64,000 bases of DNA, from NCBI GenBank assembly GCA_001816655.1, contig MHCP01000015.1, positions 72,836 through 136,835 on the forward strand, in the 5' to 3' direction. The notes beneath the pieces were generated by a model that worked only from the letters and a program-made list of their open reading frames with translations, had not been told where the DNA came from and made no database searches. Shown here piece by piece: positions 24,270-31,863 of the stretch; positions within the stretch are counted from its first letter, which is position 1, and each line of letters starts with the position of its first letter. Both the position numbers and the translations under genes were made by a program. Source of the stretch: Candidatus Woykebacteria bacterium RBG_13_40_15. Lineage in GTDB: Bacteria > Patescibacteria > Microgenomatia > Woykebacterales > RBG-16-39-9b.

Positions 24270-24512
24270 ATGATACGAGTTTTTTCTTTAGTTTGGACCT
24301 TAATAATATCACTTGCCGTTGTCGGGTTAAGCTTCTTTTATATCAGGGGAGATGCTAGAGGTTTTCCTTTTTCTTTTGCGCGGGAAATTGTAACTGAAGG
24401 AAATACAGGATTCCATCTAAACGGCTATCTTTTGGCTTTTGATATAATTTTTTGGTGGCTGCTATTTAGTATACTTTGGATAGTTTTAAAAAACTACGTA
24501 TTTGAAAATTGA
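24270..24512 (+). CDS. Two-span membrane protein in the dnaK operon (80 aa)
   Basis: 80 residues, with hydrophobic helices at about 5-25 and 54-75 (LLAFDIIFWWLLFSILWIVL). It starts directly at the grpE stop and ends 14 bases before dnaK, so it is co-transcribed with chaperone genes. No family is recognised; similar small membrane genes are not standard in dnaK operons. Its place could mean a heat-regulated membrane role. Confidence 0.6.
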   Translation: MIRVFSLVWTLIISLAVVGLSFFYIRGDARGFPFSFAREIVTEGNTGFHLNGYLLAFDIIFWWLLFSILWIVLKNYVFEN

Positions 24513-24526
24513 GGAGGATAAATTAA

Positions 24527-26479
24527 ATGGGTAAAACAATTGGTATAGATCTTGGAACTACAAATTCGGCTGTTGCTGTGGTTGAAGGCGGTCAGCCAAA
24601 AGTAATTCACAGCGCTGAAGGAGAAAACATTATCCCAAGCGTTGTGGACCCGGTAAAGCACATTGCTGGGAGAGTAGCAAAACGCCAGCAAATTGTAAAT
24701 CCAAAAGACACAATTTTTTCGATCAAAAGGCTGATGGGCCGCCGTTTCAAGGACGAGTCAGTCCAGTATGATATTAGATGGCTTCCATACACGATAAAAG
24801 AAGGTAAAGACAGCGTGGCCGTAGTTGAAGTGCAGGGTAAAGAATATATCCCGCAAGAAATTTCGGCAATGGTCTTGCAAAAAATAAAAGCCGATGCCGA
24901 AAGTTACCTCGGTGAAAAAGTAACTGAAGCAGTAATTACCGTTCCAGCATATTTTGATGATTCACAGCGCCAAGCAACAAAACAAGCCGGTGAAATTGCT
25001 GGCCTAGAAGTTAAAAGAATTATTAACGAGCCGACGGCTGCCGCCCTTGCTTACGGACTAGATAAAGAAAAAGCCCACACTATCGCGGTCTATGATCTTG
25101 GTGGCGGGACTTTTGACATTACGATTTTGGAAATCGGTGAGGGAGTTTTTGAAGTTAAATCAACTGCCGGGGACACACATCTTGGCGGAGACGACTTTGA
25201 CCAGAAAGTTCTAAGCTACTTAATTGACGAATTCAAAAAAGAACAGGGAATTGATCTATCCGGTGACAAACAGGCTCTGCAGAGACTGCGCGATGCCGCC
25301 GAAAAAGCAAAGGTCGAGCTTTCCTCTACTGCCGAAGCAGAAATAAATATCCCGTTTATTACCGCCGATTCTTCCGGGCCAAAACACCTGGTTACGAAGT
25401 TAACACGCGCGAAACTGGAAAGCTTAACAGGTGATCTTGTCGAAAAGAGTTTTGATGCGGTAAAACAGGCGCTTAAAGACGCGAAACTCGAACCTTCAAA
25501 AATAGACGAAATCGTTTTAGTCGGTGGGCAAACCAGAATGCCCGCAGTTGCCGAAAAAGTAAAAAGTTTCTTTGGCAAAGAAGCGCACAAAGGAATAAAT
25601 CCGGACGAAGTGGTGGCAGTTGGTGCGGCGATCCAGGGAGCAGTGCTCGCGGGAGAAATGAAGGAGATGGTTTTGCTGGATGTGACTCCCCTTTCCTTAG
25701 GAGTTGAAACACTTGGTGGGGTGATGACCACGTTGATAGCAAGAAACACAACTGTTCCGACAGCAAAAACAGACGTCTTTTCTACTGCGGCGGATAATCA
25801 AACCAGTGTTGAAATTCACGTGTTGCAAGGTGAGCGGCCAATGGCAGCGGATAATAAGTCACTCGGGCGGTTTATCCTTGAAGGAATTCCGCCCGCGCCA
25901 AGAGGTATACCACAAGTTGAAGTGACATACGATATTGATGCAAATGGGATTTTGAATGTTACGGCAAAAGACAAAGCAACCGGCAAAGAGCAATCAATAA
26001 AAATTACTGGTAGCACTGGTCTTTCCAAAGACGAAATAGACAAAATGCAAAAAGAAGCAGAAAGCAACGCGGCTGAAGATGCAAAGAGAAAAGAGCTGAT
26101 AGAAGCGCGAAATATCGCCGACTCTCTCGTGTACACAGCTGAAAAATCAATCAAAGATGCAGGAGATAAATTGCCCGCTGATGTGAAAACAGAAGTTGAG
26201 GAAAAAGTAAAAGCTGCGAAAGAAGCAATTGCCGGCGATGATTTGGAAAAAATCAAAAAAGCAACTGACGAGCTAGGAGCTTCCCTACAAAAAATTGGCT
26301 CTTCAATGTACCAGACCCCTCCGGGCTCCGACAAAACCGAGTCTTCTCCTCAAGACGAAATAAAAGCCGAAGGTGCAACCACTGAGGACACGGAAAAAGA
26401 AACCGGAAGCACTGAGGAGAAAAAAGACGGACCAGTCGAAGGCGAAGTCGTGGACGAAGATAAAGATAAGAAAGAATAA
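24527..26479 (+). CDS. dnaK: Chaperone DnaK (Hsp70)
   Basis: 650 residues. ATPase domain: GIDLGTTNSAVAVVEGG, AVITVPAYFDDSQRQATK, VYDLGGGTFDITIL, IVLVGGQTRMPAV; substrate domain begins after VLLDVTPLSLGVETLGG. The end is a long acidic, Lys/Glu-rich tail with no EEVD. A good ribosome binding site (GAGGAGG) lies before ATG 24527. It works with GrpE above and DnaJ at 34083. Confidence 0.98.
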   Translation: MGKTIGIDLGTTNSAVAVVEGGQPKVIHSAEGENIIPSVVDPVKHIAGRVAKRQQIVNPKDTIFSIKRLMGRRFKDESVQYDIRWLPYTIKEGKDSVAVVEVQGKEYIPQEISAMVLQKIKADAESYLGEKVTEAVITVPAYFDDSQRQATKQAGEIAGLEVKRIINEPTAAALAYGLDKEKAHTIAVYDLGGGTFDITILEIGEGVFEVKSTAGDTHLGGDDFDQKVLSYLIDEFKKEQGIDLSGDKQALQRLRDAAEKAKVELSSTAEAEINIPFITADSSGPKHLVTKLTRAKLESLTGDLVEKSFDAVKQALKDAKLEPSKIDEIVLVGGQTRMPAVAEKVKSFFGKEAHKGINPDEVVAVGAAIQGAVLAGEMKEMVLLDVTPLSLGVETLGGVMTTLIARNTTVPTAKTDVFSTAADNQTSVEIHVLQGERPMAADNKSLGRFILEGIPPAPRGIPQVEVTYDIDANGILNVTAKDKATGKEQSIKITGSTGLSKDEIDKMQKEAESNAAEDAKRKELIEARNIADSLVYTAEKSIKDAGDKLPADVKTEVEEKVKAAKEAIAGDDLEKIKKATDELGASLQKIGSSMYQTPPGSDKTESSPQDEIKAEGATTEDTEKETGSTEEKKDGPVEGEVVDEDKDKKE

Positions 26480-26483
26480 AGAT

Positions 26484-27182
26484 ATGAAAAGTTGGTGGGA
26501 ATTGGGCGAAGGCGCTGGTTTCAGTGGCAACAAACTATCAACCTATCAAATTGATTGCCCTTTTTGTGAGGAAAGAGACAATTTTGAAGAAGCGGCTCAT
26601 TTCGAAAAGAAGAAACCAAACTCATCCAAAGTACTAAATTTTGACACCTTAAAGTGTGGTAACTGCGCAGGCTATGTTATGGTTCTTTGGTCGTCTAGTG
26701 ACTATGACTTTCATTCCGGAATCCACGATTTTCGAGTGTTACCCTGGTCACTTACAATAAATAAAGCCCCTACTCATTGGCCTCAAGCAATACAAAGATA
26801 TTGGGTGCAAGCAAATAAATCTTTACAAGTCGAAAACTGGGATGCCGCGGCTGAAATGGCTAGAAGTACATTACAAATTGCTTTAAGAGACCACGGGGCT
26901 GTTGGTAAGGATTTATTTGAGGAAATAAATAATCTTGCAGAGAAAGGAGTGTTGCCACCTCTTATGAAAGAATGGTCTCATGAAGTGAGAGAGCTTGGCA
27001 ACGACTCAGCCCATCCCAGACCAGAGCAAAAAGAAACAAGCCTAGGAGATGCCCGAGATATTGTAGAATTTTTGGACTTTCTTCTCGAATATCTTTACGA
27101 CTTGCCAAAACGAATAGAAGATTATAGAGGAAGAAGGAAAGCCGAAAAAGCAACCACTCAGATCAAAAAGAAAACAAACTAG
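26484..27182 (+). CDS. DUF4145 (HEPN-like) protein with N-terminal zinc ribbon
   Basis: 232 residues from ATG 26484 (the open frame runs back into dnaK, but this start follows the dnaK stop by 4 bases). The N-terminus has CPFC and CGNC, a likely zinc ribbon. Then a helical DUF4145 domain: AIQRYWVQANKSLQVENWDAAAEMARSTLQIALRD, ending EWSHEVRELGNDSAHP, where the R-x-x-G-N-x-x-A-H run is the usual HEPN active-site-like end. DUF4145 proteins are often linked to defence or RNA metabolism; role here unknown. Probably transcribed through from dnaK. Confidence 0.7.
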   Translation: MKSWWELGEGAGFSGNKLSTYQIDCPFCEERDNFEEAAHFEKKKPNSSKVLNFDTLKCGNCAGYVMVLWSSSDYDFHSGIHDFRVLPWSLTINKAPTHWPQAIQRYWVQANKSLQVENWDAAAEMARSTLQIALRDHGAVGKDLFEEINNLAEKGVLPPLMKEWSHEVRELGNDSAHPRPEQKETSLGDARDIVEFLDFLLEYLYDLPKRIEDYRGRRKAEKATTQIKKKTN

Positions 27183-27211
27183 TTGTAACAGTATTCCAAA
27201 CTCCCAAAAAC

Positions 27212-27240
27212 TTGAAATTTCTATAAGTCAGATATATAAT
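27212..27240 (+). promoter_or_regulatory. Repeated-type promoter, copy A
   Basis: TTGAAA, 17-base spacer beginning TTTCTATAAGTCA, TATAAT. The block including upstream CCCAAAAAC recurs at 29045-29080 and 32676-32715 almost unchanged, far beyond the need of a promoter. It drives the GC-rich pair at 27342-28126 after a leader of about 95 bases with a short CCCG/CGGG hairpin. Confidence 0.85.
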
Positions 27241-27341
27241 CGCGAAGATTACATCTAGCCCGTTTCTATGCGGGATTTAATCCCGTCAGTGAATAATGTC
27301 GGTACCACTGCATTAGTACAGTCCGAAAGGAGAGTCGTCTG

Positions 27342-27752
27342 ATGGCTGACAGGAAAAGATCGACTTCTTGGAGAGCCGATCCAGAGTTCCGGAGAATGGT
27401 GGAGGAAAAGAAGCAAGAGCTGGATTACCTCTTCGGTCTTATCGGTCCGTTCGAGGATTGGGAGGACTGGGATGAGTCTATCCCAGACGAGGACGTGGTC
27501 CGCTTAGAGCTGCACGTAGGAGACGGCATTGAAAGAGGTCATCTGGAGCTAACCATGGGCGAGCTTCGAAGGGTCAAAGAGCTCGCCGAACTGCTCAAAG
27601 TGCTGAAAGAGCAGAAGATCATGATCGAAGAGCCAGACACGATCGCTAGACTCACCAGCGAGCTAGGATCCGAAAGTGCAAAGAGGGCTCTCGAGGTAGT
27701 ACTCGGAAGCTTGATAATCGAAGGCTGTCCTTGCGACGAACTGTCGGACTAA
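27342..27752 (+). CDS. Acidic hypothetical protein (136 aa)
   Basis: ATG 27342 follows GAAAGGAG at a suitable distance. The protein starts with a basic patch (ADRKRSTSWRADPEFRRMVEEKKQE), then is strongly acidic (EDWEDWDESIPDEDVVRLEL), with helices MGELRRVKELAELLKVLKEQK and a C-terminal Cys pair (EGCPCDEL). No family is recognised and there is no signal or membrane segment. Co-transcribed with the next gene (23-base gap). GC-rich. Confidence 0.6.
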   Translation: MADRKRSTSWRADPEFRRMVEEKKQELDYLFGLIGPFEDWEDWDESIPDEDVVRLELHVGDGIERGHLELTMGELRRVKELAELLKVLKEQKIMIEEPDTIARLTSELGSESAKRALEVVLGSLIIEGCPCDELSD

Positions 27753-27775
27753 TCACGGAAGCGAGGAGGCTTAAA

Positions 27776-28126
27776 ATGCTGACAATAAAAATGACCGGCG
27801 ACAACGGCCATCTGCTAACCATAAGCAGAGAAGAAGGCAGAATCCTTATGGAAATGCGATCGCCTGGGGATATGATCCGGGGCTATGAGTTCCGAAAGCA
27901 TCCCATTAGCCTGGCTCGGGCGCTCCACTACGTCCTGGCAGTCCCCGAATGTGATGACCTCGCCTTCGTCGAGGAGGATTTCAGAGGCAGGGTTTCCGTC
28001 AAGGAGGAGGAGTACACCTTGACCTTTGACACCTTGGGCGAGTCAAAAGGCGTTACAGTCAAGGCCCGGCGGGATGACTTTTCCGACGTGGTCGGCCTTT
28101 TGGAAAATCTCCCCAGAGGCTCATGA
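27776..28126 (+). CDS. Hypothetical protein (116 aa)
   Basis: ATG 27776 is chosen over an upstream in-frame codon at 27731 because GAGGAGG lies 7-8 bases before it. The product alternates predicted strands and short helices (MLTIKMTGDNGHLLTISREE, VSVKEEEYTLTFDTLGES, GVTVKARRDDFSDVVGLLENL), suggesting a small alpha/beta protein. No family is recognised. It ends 28 bases before a terminator. Confidence 0.55.
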   Translation: MLTIKMTGDNGHLLTISREEGRILMEMRSPGDMIRGYEFRKHPISLARALHYVLAVPECDDLAFVEEDFRGRVSVKEEEYTLTFDTLGESKGVTVKARRDDFSDVVGLLENLPRGS

Positions 28127-28154
28127 TCGATCGTCGCCACCAGCGCCTGCCGAC

Positions 28155-28182
28155 AGAGCTCGACTTTAACCGGTCGGGCTCT
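28155..28182 (+). terminator. Terminator of the 27342-28126 cassette
   Basis: AGAGCTCGAC pairs with GTCGGGCTCT (one G-U) around an 8-base loop. The T-tract is poor (TCCATCTCTAATAATTTT), but position and form match the other island terminators, which are also followed by TTTCTAAT-like sequence. Confidence 0.6.
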
Positions 28183-28200
28183 TCCATCTCTAATAATTTT

Positions 28201-28223
28201 CCAAAAAAAACTTGAAATTTCTA
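28201..28223 (+). other. Truncated copy of the repeated promoter
   Basis: CCAAAAAAAACTTGAAATTTCTA matches the first half of the repeated promoter block (-35 and 6 bases of spacer), then diverges to AAGCGGC with no TATAAT. The VapBC-like module follows. It appears to be a promoter whose -10 and cassette were lost or replaced. Confidence 0.6.
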
Positions 28224-28240
28224 AAGCGGCTTCTTGTGTG

Positions 28241-28270
28241 TTGACAGTCGATACACTAAAGGGGTACACT
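28241..28270 (+). promoter_or_regulatory. Toxin-antitoxin promoter with operator-like repeats
   Basis: TTGACA, 18-base spacer, TACACT, with the antitoxin ATG only 8 bases after the -10. TACACTA occurs twice (28252-28258 and 28265-28271) and the second faces GTGTA at 28275-28279, giving an inverted repeat over the start site, a likely antitoxin operator. Confidence 0.65.
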
Positions 28271-28278
28271 AGCGGTGT

Positions 28279-28542
28279 ATGGTAAAAAGGGTAAATATTT
28301 CTTTTCCAGAAAAAACCTTAAATGATCTGAAAGAGCTTGTACCACCTCGAGAAAGAAGCAAACTGGTGAGTGAGGCCGTCGAAGAAAAGTTAAATGATTT
28401 TAAAAGGGCTGTAGCGTTTGAGAAGCTCGAGAAAGCCCGTGAGAAATTCTCTTCCTTTGAGACTATTAAAAGCAAGGAAGACACTGTTGCTTGGGTAAAA
28501 AATATGAGAAAAGGTTGGAATCGCAGAGAAACCTCGAAGTAA
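28279..28542 (+). CDS. Antitoxin, ribbon-helix-helix type (VapB-like)
   Basis: 87 residues. The N-terminus KRVNISFPEKTLNDLKELVPP has the beta-strand and helix of a ribbon-helix-helix DNA binder, with RSKLVSEAVEEKLNDF as helix B; the C-terminal half is the flexible toxin-binding region. It starts nearly at the transcription start, so the mRNA is likely leaderless. Followed 5 bases later by the PIN toxin. AT-rich, unlike the cassettes on both sides. Confidence 0.8.
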   Translation: MVKRVNISFPEKTLNDLKELVPPRERSKLVSEAVEEKLNDFKRAVAFEKLEKAREKFSSFETIKSKEDTVAWVKNMRKGWNRRETSK

Positions 28543-28547
28543 TCAGA

Positions 28548-28922
28548 ATGAAATTATTGGTTGATACAAACGTTTTTATTGCTTACGGTAAAAAAAGAGA
28601 TGGCGGTTTGGTTGATAGAATAAAATCTGAGAACCACGATCTTTACACCTCGGTGGTGTCGCTAGCAGAACTTCGGAGCGGAATCCACAAACGAGACCTA
28701 AATTTTTATCAAGCGATTAAAGAAACCTTTAGGCCGCTGCCTGTCGATTTGGAGATTGCGGATTTGGCTGGCGAATTTAGATACGAATTTTTGAGAAAGG
28801 GTTTGGATATAGATTTGGCCGACCATATCATAGCTGCGACTGCTTTATTAAATAATTTGGCGCTGGTTACTTTCAACAAAAAAGATTTTCCCCACAAAAA
28901 TCTCGAGCTGTATCCAATTTGA
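28548..28922 (+). CDS. PIN-domain ribonuclease toxin (VapC-like)
   Basis: 124 residues from ATG 28548 (an upstream in-frame extension at 28491 lies inside the antitoxin). PIN acidic residues are visible: LLVDTNVFIAYG (Asp6), SVVSLAELRSG (Glu), GLDIDLADHIIAATAL (Asp) and LVTFNKKDF (Asp). VapC toxins cut tRNA or rRNA to slow growth. Its target is not predictable. The gene pair sits between a truncated repeat promoter and a relic of the radical SAM gene. Confidence 0.88.
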   Translation: MKLLVDTNVFIAYGKKRDGGLVDRIKSENHDLYTSVVSLAELRSGIHKRDLNFYQAIKETFRPLPVDLEIADLAGEFRYEFLRKGLDIDLADHIIAATALLNNLALVTFNKKDFPHKNLELYPI

Positions 28923-28935
28923 TAAAATTAGCAAA

Positions 28936-29055
28936 ATGGAAATAAAGGAAACACAGGCGAAAAGTATTTTAACCCCTTCCAAATTCACAACTGCTTATGC
29001 AGGAAAGAGAACACTTCAATCTATTGATAAATTAAAGTGTTTCCCAAAAACTTGA
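28936..29055 (+). pseudogene. 5' relic of a radical SAM (SPL-like) gene
   Basis: The frame begins MEIKETQAKSILTPSKF, clearly the same as the start of the intact gene at 30906 (MEIKEIAAKSVLTPSKL), including a TAAAAT -10 seven bases upstream. After 17 codons the similarity ends; the frame runs on through unrelated sequence and stops inside the next repeated promoter. Several silent and replacement changes show that the copies have diverged. Confidence 0.75.
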
Positions 29056-29080
29056 AATTTCTATAAGTCAAAGATATAAT
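29052..29080 (+). promoter_or_regulatory. Repeated-type promoter, copy B
   Basis: TTGAAA, 17-base spacer beginning TTTCTATAAGTCA, TATAAT, preceded by TTCCCAAAAAC. Nearly identical to copies A and C. It drives the fabG-hydratase operon after a leader of about 90 bases. Confidence 0.85.
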
Positions 29081-29177
29081 TCCACCAACAACAGAAAAGA
29101 CTCAACCAAGCCAGCCACTTACCTAAGAAGGGATTTCAAGTGTAGTTTCGGAGGAATACGAAAGGAGCACGGCGGAA

Positions 29178-29915
29178 ATGAGTGAGGGACGAGTTGCTTT
29201 GGTCACTGGTTCATCTCGTGGAATCGGCCAGGCCATCGCAGTCAAGCTGGCTTCTCAAGGAGCAAGAGTGGCCATCAACTGTTTCCGAGACTTAGATGGT
29301 GCAGCTGAAACGCTGCGCTTAATCGAATCATCTGGAGGCCAGGCCGTCATAATCAGAGCGGATCTCGGTAGTGCCGAAGGAGTTGCCGACCTGCTTGGAA
29401 GAACTCAGCAGGCTCTGGGAGATATCGATATCCTCGTCCACAATGCCGGGTATTTCTATGCCACTCTCCTGCCTCGCTTCAAGAGGGAAGAGTGGGATAA
29501 ACTGATACAGATTAACCTGACAGCGGCTTTCGAGCTCGCTAGCGGTGTATATCTGCAAATGGCGAGGAGGAGATGGGGCCGCATTGTCTTCATTTCTTCA
29601 GTCATTGCCCTGGCTGGCAACACCGGTCAGAGTGGTTACGGAGCTGCAAAGGCAGGGCTGATTGGGCTTGCCAAGTCAGTTGCTGTTGAATATGGTGCTA
29701 GGGAAATCACCTGTAACGTCGTTGCGCCAGGATACATCAGAACCAGGATGACCGAGGATGTTCACGAAGAGACCATCGGCGAAGCTTTAGAACGGCAAGC
29801 AATCAAACGGCCTGGAACACCAGAAGACGTAGCTGCCTTGGTCGGTTTTCTAGCTAGCGACGAGGCTAGTTGGATTACTAGGCAGGTATTCCAGGTCGAC
29901 GGGGGCCTCCTATGA
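29178..29915 (+). CDS. fabG: 3-oxoacyl-ACP reductase (FabG-type SDR)
   Basis: 245 residues, normal for FabG. Cofactor site TGSSRGIGQAIA (residues about 10-21), HNAG, catalytic Ser-Tyr-Lys in ISSVIALAGNTGQSGYGAAKAG (Tyr-X3-Lys), and the C-terminal FLASDEASWITRQVFQVDGG. Reduces 3-oxoacyl-ACP with NADPH in fatty acid elongation; other SDR substrates are possible, but two hydratase-fold genes directly follow, supporting the fatty acid reading. GAAAGGAG lies some 13 bases before ATG 29178. GC-rich cassette. Confidence 0.88.
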   Translation: MSEGRVALVTGSSRGIGQAIAVKLASQGARVAINCFRDLDGAAETLRLIESSGGQAVIIRADLGSAEGVADLLGRTQQALGDIDILVHNAGYFYATLLPRFKREEWDKLIQINLTAAFELASGVYLQMARRRWGRIVFISSVIALAGNTGQSGYGAAKAGLIGLAKSVAVEYGAREITCNVVAPGYIRTRMTEDVHEETIGEALERQAIKRPGTPEDVAALVGFLASDEASWITRQVFQVDGGLL

Positions 29916-29983
29916 TGCGGGGTTCCCCAAACAGGCCGTAACTTGAGCGAGTGCTTGGCGCACTTTTGGAAGGAGGAACGGAT

Positions 29984-30388
29984 TTGGCTGGAATAAACGT
30001 CGCCCAATTAACGAAGGGCTACAAATTTCCCCCGATTACCTTTGCCGTCTCAGCCGAGCAGGCAGAGGCATACCGGAAGGTGACCGAGGGTGTCGAGGGA
30101 TCAAGCTATATCCCTCCGCTCGGGGCGATCGCATTCGCCCTTCAGTCCCTGCTCGAGCAGGTGGAGTTGCCGGAAGGCTCGGTTCATGGCGGAGAGGGTT
30201 ACGAGTGCCATAGCCCAATTGCGGTTGGTAGCGAGCTAATTGCGAATGGCTCTGTCGTTGACCGAGCTGACCGCGGAAGCTTCGCCCTCCTCGAAGTGGA
30301 GATCCAACTGACAGTGGCAGGTTCTTTGGAACCGGCCTTGGTAAGTGGAGCAACACTCGTGACGCCGCTGCTCAAAGGAGGCTACTGA
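29984..30388 (+). CDS. Hot-dog dehydratase partner, HadA/MaoC N-terminal-like
   Basis: About 134 residues. The sequence LTKGYKFPPITFAVSAEQAEAY, then PPLGAIAFALQSLLEQ and VHGGEGYECHSPIAVGSELIA, matches the FAS1-like/MaoC N-terminal hot-dog domain (as in mycobacterial HadA), which binds acyl chains but lacks the catalytic Asp-His. I favour TTG 29984, 7 bases after AAGGAGG, over GTG 29951, because similarity begins near the TTG. It overlaps the next gene by one base (TGATG), as expected for HadA-HadB heterodimers. Confidence 0.75.
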   Translation: MAGINVAQLTKGYKFPPITFAVSAEQAEAYRKVTEGVEGSSYIPPLGAIAFALQSLLEQVELPEGSVHGGEGYECHSPIAVGSELIANGSVVDRADRGSFALLEVEIQLTVAGSLEPALVSGATLVTPLLKGGY

Positions 30389-30789
30389 TGACTGTTCTAA
30401 CTGCTCCGGCTGAGCTTCGTGCCACCCGCCAGTTCGATCAGGAAACCATCAACCGCTACGCCGATCTGGTCGGGGATCACAACCCCATTCATGTCGACGA
30501 GGAGTTTGCGAGGAGCACTCCTTTCGGCGGGACAATTGCCCATGGCATGCTCGTCTTGTCGCTAGCCTCTAACATGCTGGAGAAGCAATTCGGCGACCGG
30601 TGGCGAGCGTCGGGCAAGTTGAAGGTTCGGTTCAAGGCGCCGACCAAAAGCGGAGCTACCGTTACTGCTCAAGCCAGTTTGAAGGAGGGGGAGCAGCCGG
30701 CCGACAACAAGATCGCGACCTACCGAGTCGAATGCCGGAACGAGCAGAGAGAGGTAGTCATAGTGGGCACTGCGCAGGTTACTCTGTAA
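30388..30789 (+). CDS. MaoC-like (R)-specific enoyl hydratase / 3-hydroxyacyl-ACP dehydratase (HadB-like)
   Basis: 133 residues. Hydratase-2 motif YADLVGDHNPIHVDEEFA carries the catalytic Asp and His; FGGTIAHGMLVLSL continues the central hot-dog helix; the rest is beta-sheet (KLKVRFKAPTKSGATVTAQA). With the upstream HadA-like subunit it would dehydrate 3-hydroxyacyl-ACP, the step between FabG and the enoyl reductase. The FabZ-type enzyme usual in bacteria is not seen here. Followed by a strong terminator. Confidence 0.85.
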   Translation: MTVLTAPAELRATRQFDQETINRYADLVGDHNPIHVDEEFARSTPFGGTIAHGMLVLSLASNMLEKQFGDRWRASGKLKVRFKAPTKSGATVTAQASLKEGEQPADNKIATYRVECRNEQREVVIVGTAQVTL

Positions 30790-30807
30790 CCCAGTGCCCA
30801 AGTTCGG

Positions 30808-30856
30808 TCCCCGGGGCCTTGCTGTTCCAGCAAAGGTCCCGGGATAGCCTCTTTTA
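30808..30856 (+). terminator. Terminator of the fabG-hydratase operon
   Basis: A long stem: CCCCGGGGCCTTGCT pairs with AGCAAAGGTCCCGGG (minor mismatch) around TGTTCC, followed by ATAGCCTCTTTTAT. It lies just after the hydratase stop at 30789. Confidence 0.85.
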
Positions 30857-30890
30857 TCAGACATTAAGTTCCCAATAAATTCCTATCTTC

Positions 30891-30899
30891 TGCTAAAAT
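30891..30899 (+). promoter_or_regulatory. Extended -10 of the radical SAM gene
   Basis: TGCTAAAAT, with the GTG start codon 6 bases after its end, so the transcript probably begins at or very near the start codon. The same motif is found before the dnaJ relic (33874-33882) and upstream of the helicase at 1654-1662. Confidence 0.5.
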
Positions 30900-30905
30900 G
30901 ACTCT

Positions 30906-31754
30906 GTGGAAATAAAAGAAATAGCAGCGAAAAGTGTTTTAACTCCCTCCAAACTCCCCGGAGTTGATTTTGTGGTTAATCCTTACATTAGTTGCGGTTT
31001 TGCGTGCACTTATTGCTACGCAACTTTTATGGCAAGATATGTCGGCAAGACAGCGAACGATTGGGGAAAATTTGTTTTTGTAAAAGAAAACGCTCCCGAA
31101 GTTTTAAAAGAGGAACTAGCAAAACTAAAAAATAAAGGAGCTGGAAAAAGTATCCTTTTTAGTTCTGTCACCGATCCCTATCAAGGTGCAGAATCAAAAT
31201 ATAAAATTACCCAAAAGTGTCTGGAAGTTTTAGCAGATTTTGGTTTCAGTGGACAAGTTGGAATTTTAACAAAATCCAATTTAGTTTTAAGAGATGCGGA
31301 TACATTTAAAAAACTAAAAGATGTTGAGGTGGGACTGACTATTATAACAACTGATGATAAAATTTCTCGCTATTTTGAAAAATATGCACCAGCTGCAAGT
31401 TTAAGACTAGAAGCCTTGAAGAAACTAAATGAAGAGGGTATAAAAACTTACGTGTTTGTCGGACCTCTTTTGCCTCATTTTGTTGCCGAAGAAGAAAAGC
31501 TGGAAAAGCTTTTTAAAGAGATTTCCGAAACAGGAAACAAGGGGCTTTTTGTGGAACACATAAATTTGAGTAAATATATTTTGGAAAGACTGGAGAGGGA
31601 AACAAAAGATTTGGATAAAAGTACAACAGCCAAGTTTTATGAGTCAAAACAAAAACCTTACAGAGACAGACTGGATGAAATCGTTGTAAAGTTAGTTAAA
31701 AAATACAATTTGAAACTTCGATCCGGCTCCACAATCTACCATCGCGGGTCTTAA
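30906..31754 (+). CDS. Radical SAM protein, spore photoproduct lyase (SplB)-like
   Basis: 282 residues. The radical SAM triad is CGFACTYCYA (C-x3-C-x2-C) at about residues 29-38, preceded by VNPYISC as in the SPL-like/Rv2578c group. Further: SILFSSVTDPYQGAE, then VGLTIITTD and RLEALKKLNEEGI, typical of this group. Closest families repair thymine photoproducts or are uncharacterised; the repair role is not certain. GTG start 30906 gives a leaderless mRNA. A truncated 5' copy is at 28936. The downstream neighbour is a GC-rich cassette. Confidence 0.85.
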   Translation: MEIKEIAAKSVLTPSKLPGVDFVVNPYISCGFACTYCYATFMARYVGKTANDWGKFVFVKENAPEVLKEELAKLKNKGAGKSILFSSVTDPYQGAESKYKITQKCLEVLADFGFSGQVGILTKSNLVLRDADTFKKLKDVEVGLTIITTDDKISRYFEKYAPAASLRLEALKKLNEEGIKTYVFVGPLLPHFVAEEEKLEKLFKEISETGNKGLFVEHINLSKYILERLERETKDLDKSTTAKFYESKQKPYRDRLDEIVVKLVKKYNLKLRSGSTIYHRGS

Positions 31755-31770
31755 ATTTTCCCCACTAAAC

Positions 31771-31798
31771 TTGAAGATTTATCTATTTGTAGTATAAT
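31771..31798 (+). promoter_or_regulatory. Diverged repeated-type promoter
   Basis: TTGAAG, 16-base spacer, TATAAT, preceded by CCCCACTAAAC. It follows the same plan as the repeated promoter (CCCC..AAACTTGAA) but the spacer is different. It drives the metallopeptidase cassette. Confidence 0.75.
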
Positions 31799-31863
31799 CT
31801 GCGCACAATCGAATATATTGGAGAGTGCTTCGAAAAACCTTCGAGAAAGGAGGGATGGTTGCC

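Noticed and set aside
30036..30356. 106-codon minus-strand ORF inside the HadA-like gene
   Set aside because: Arg/Pro-rich translation typical of the antisense of a GC-rich gene; plus strand has family motifs.
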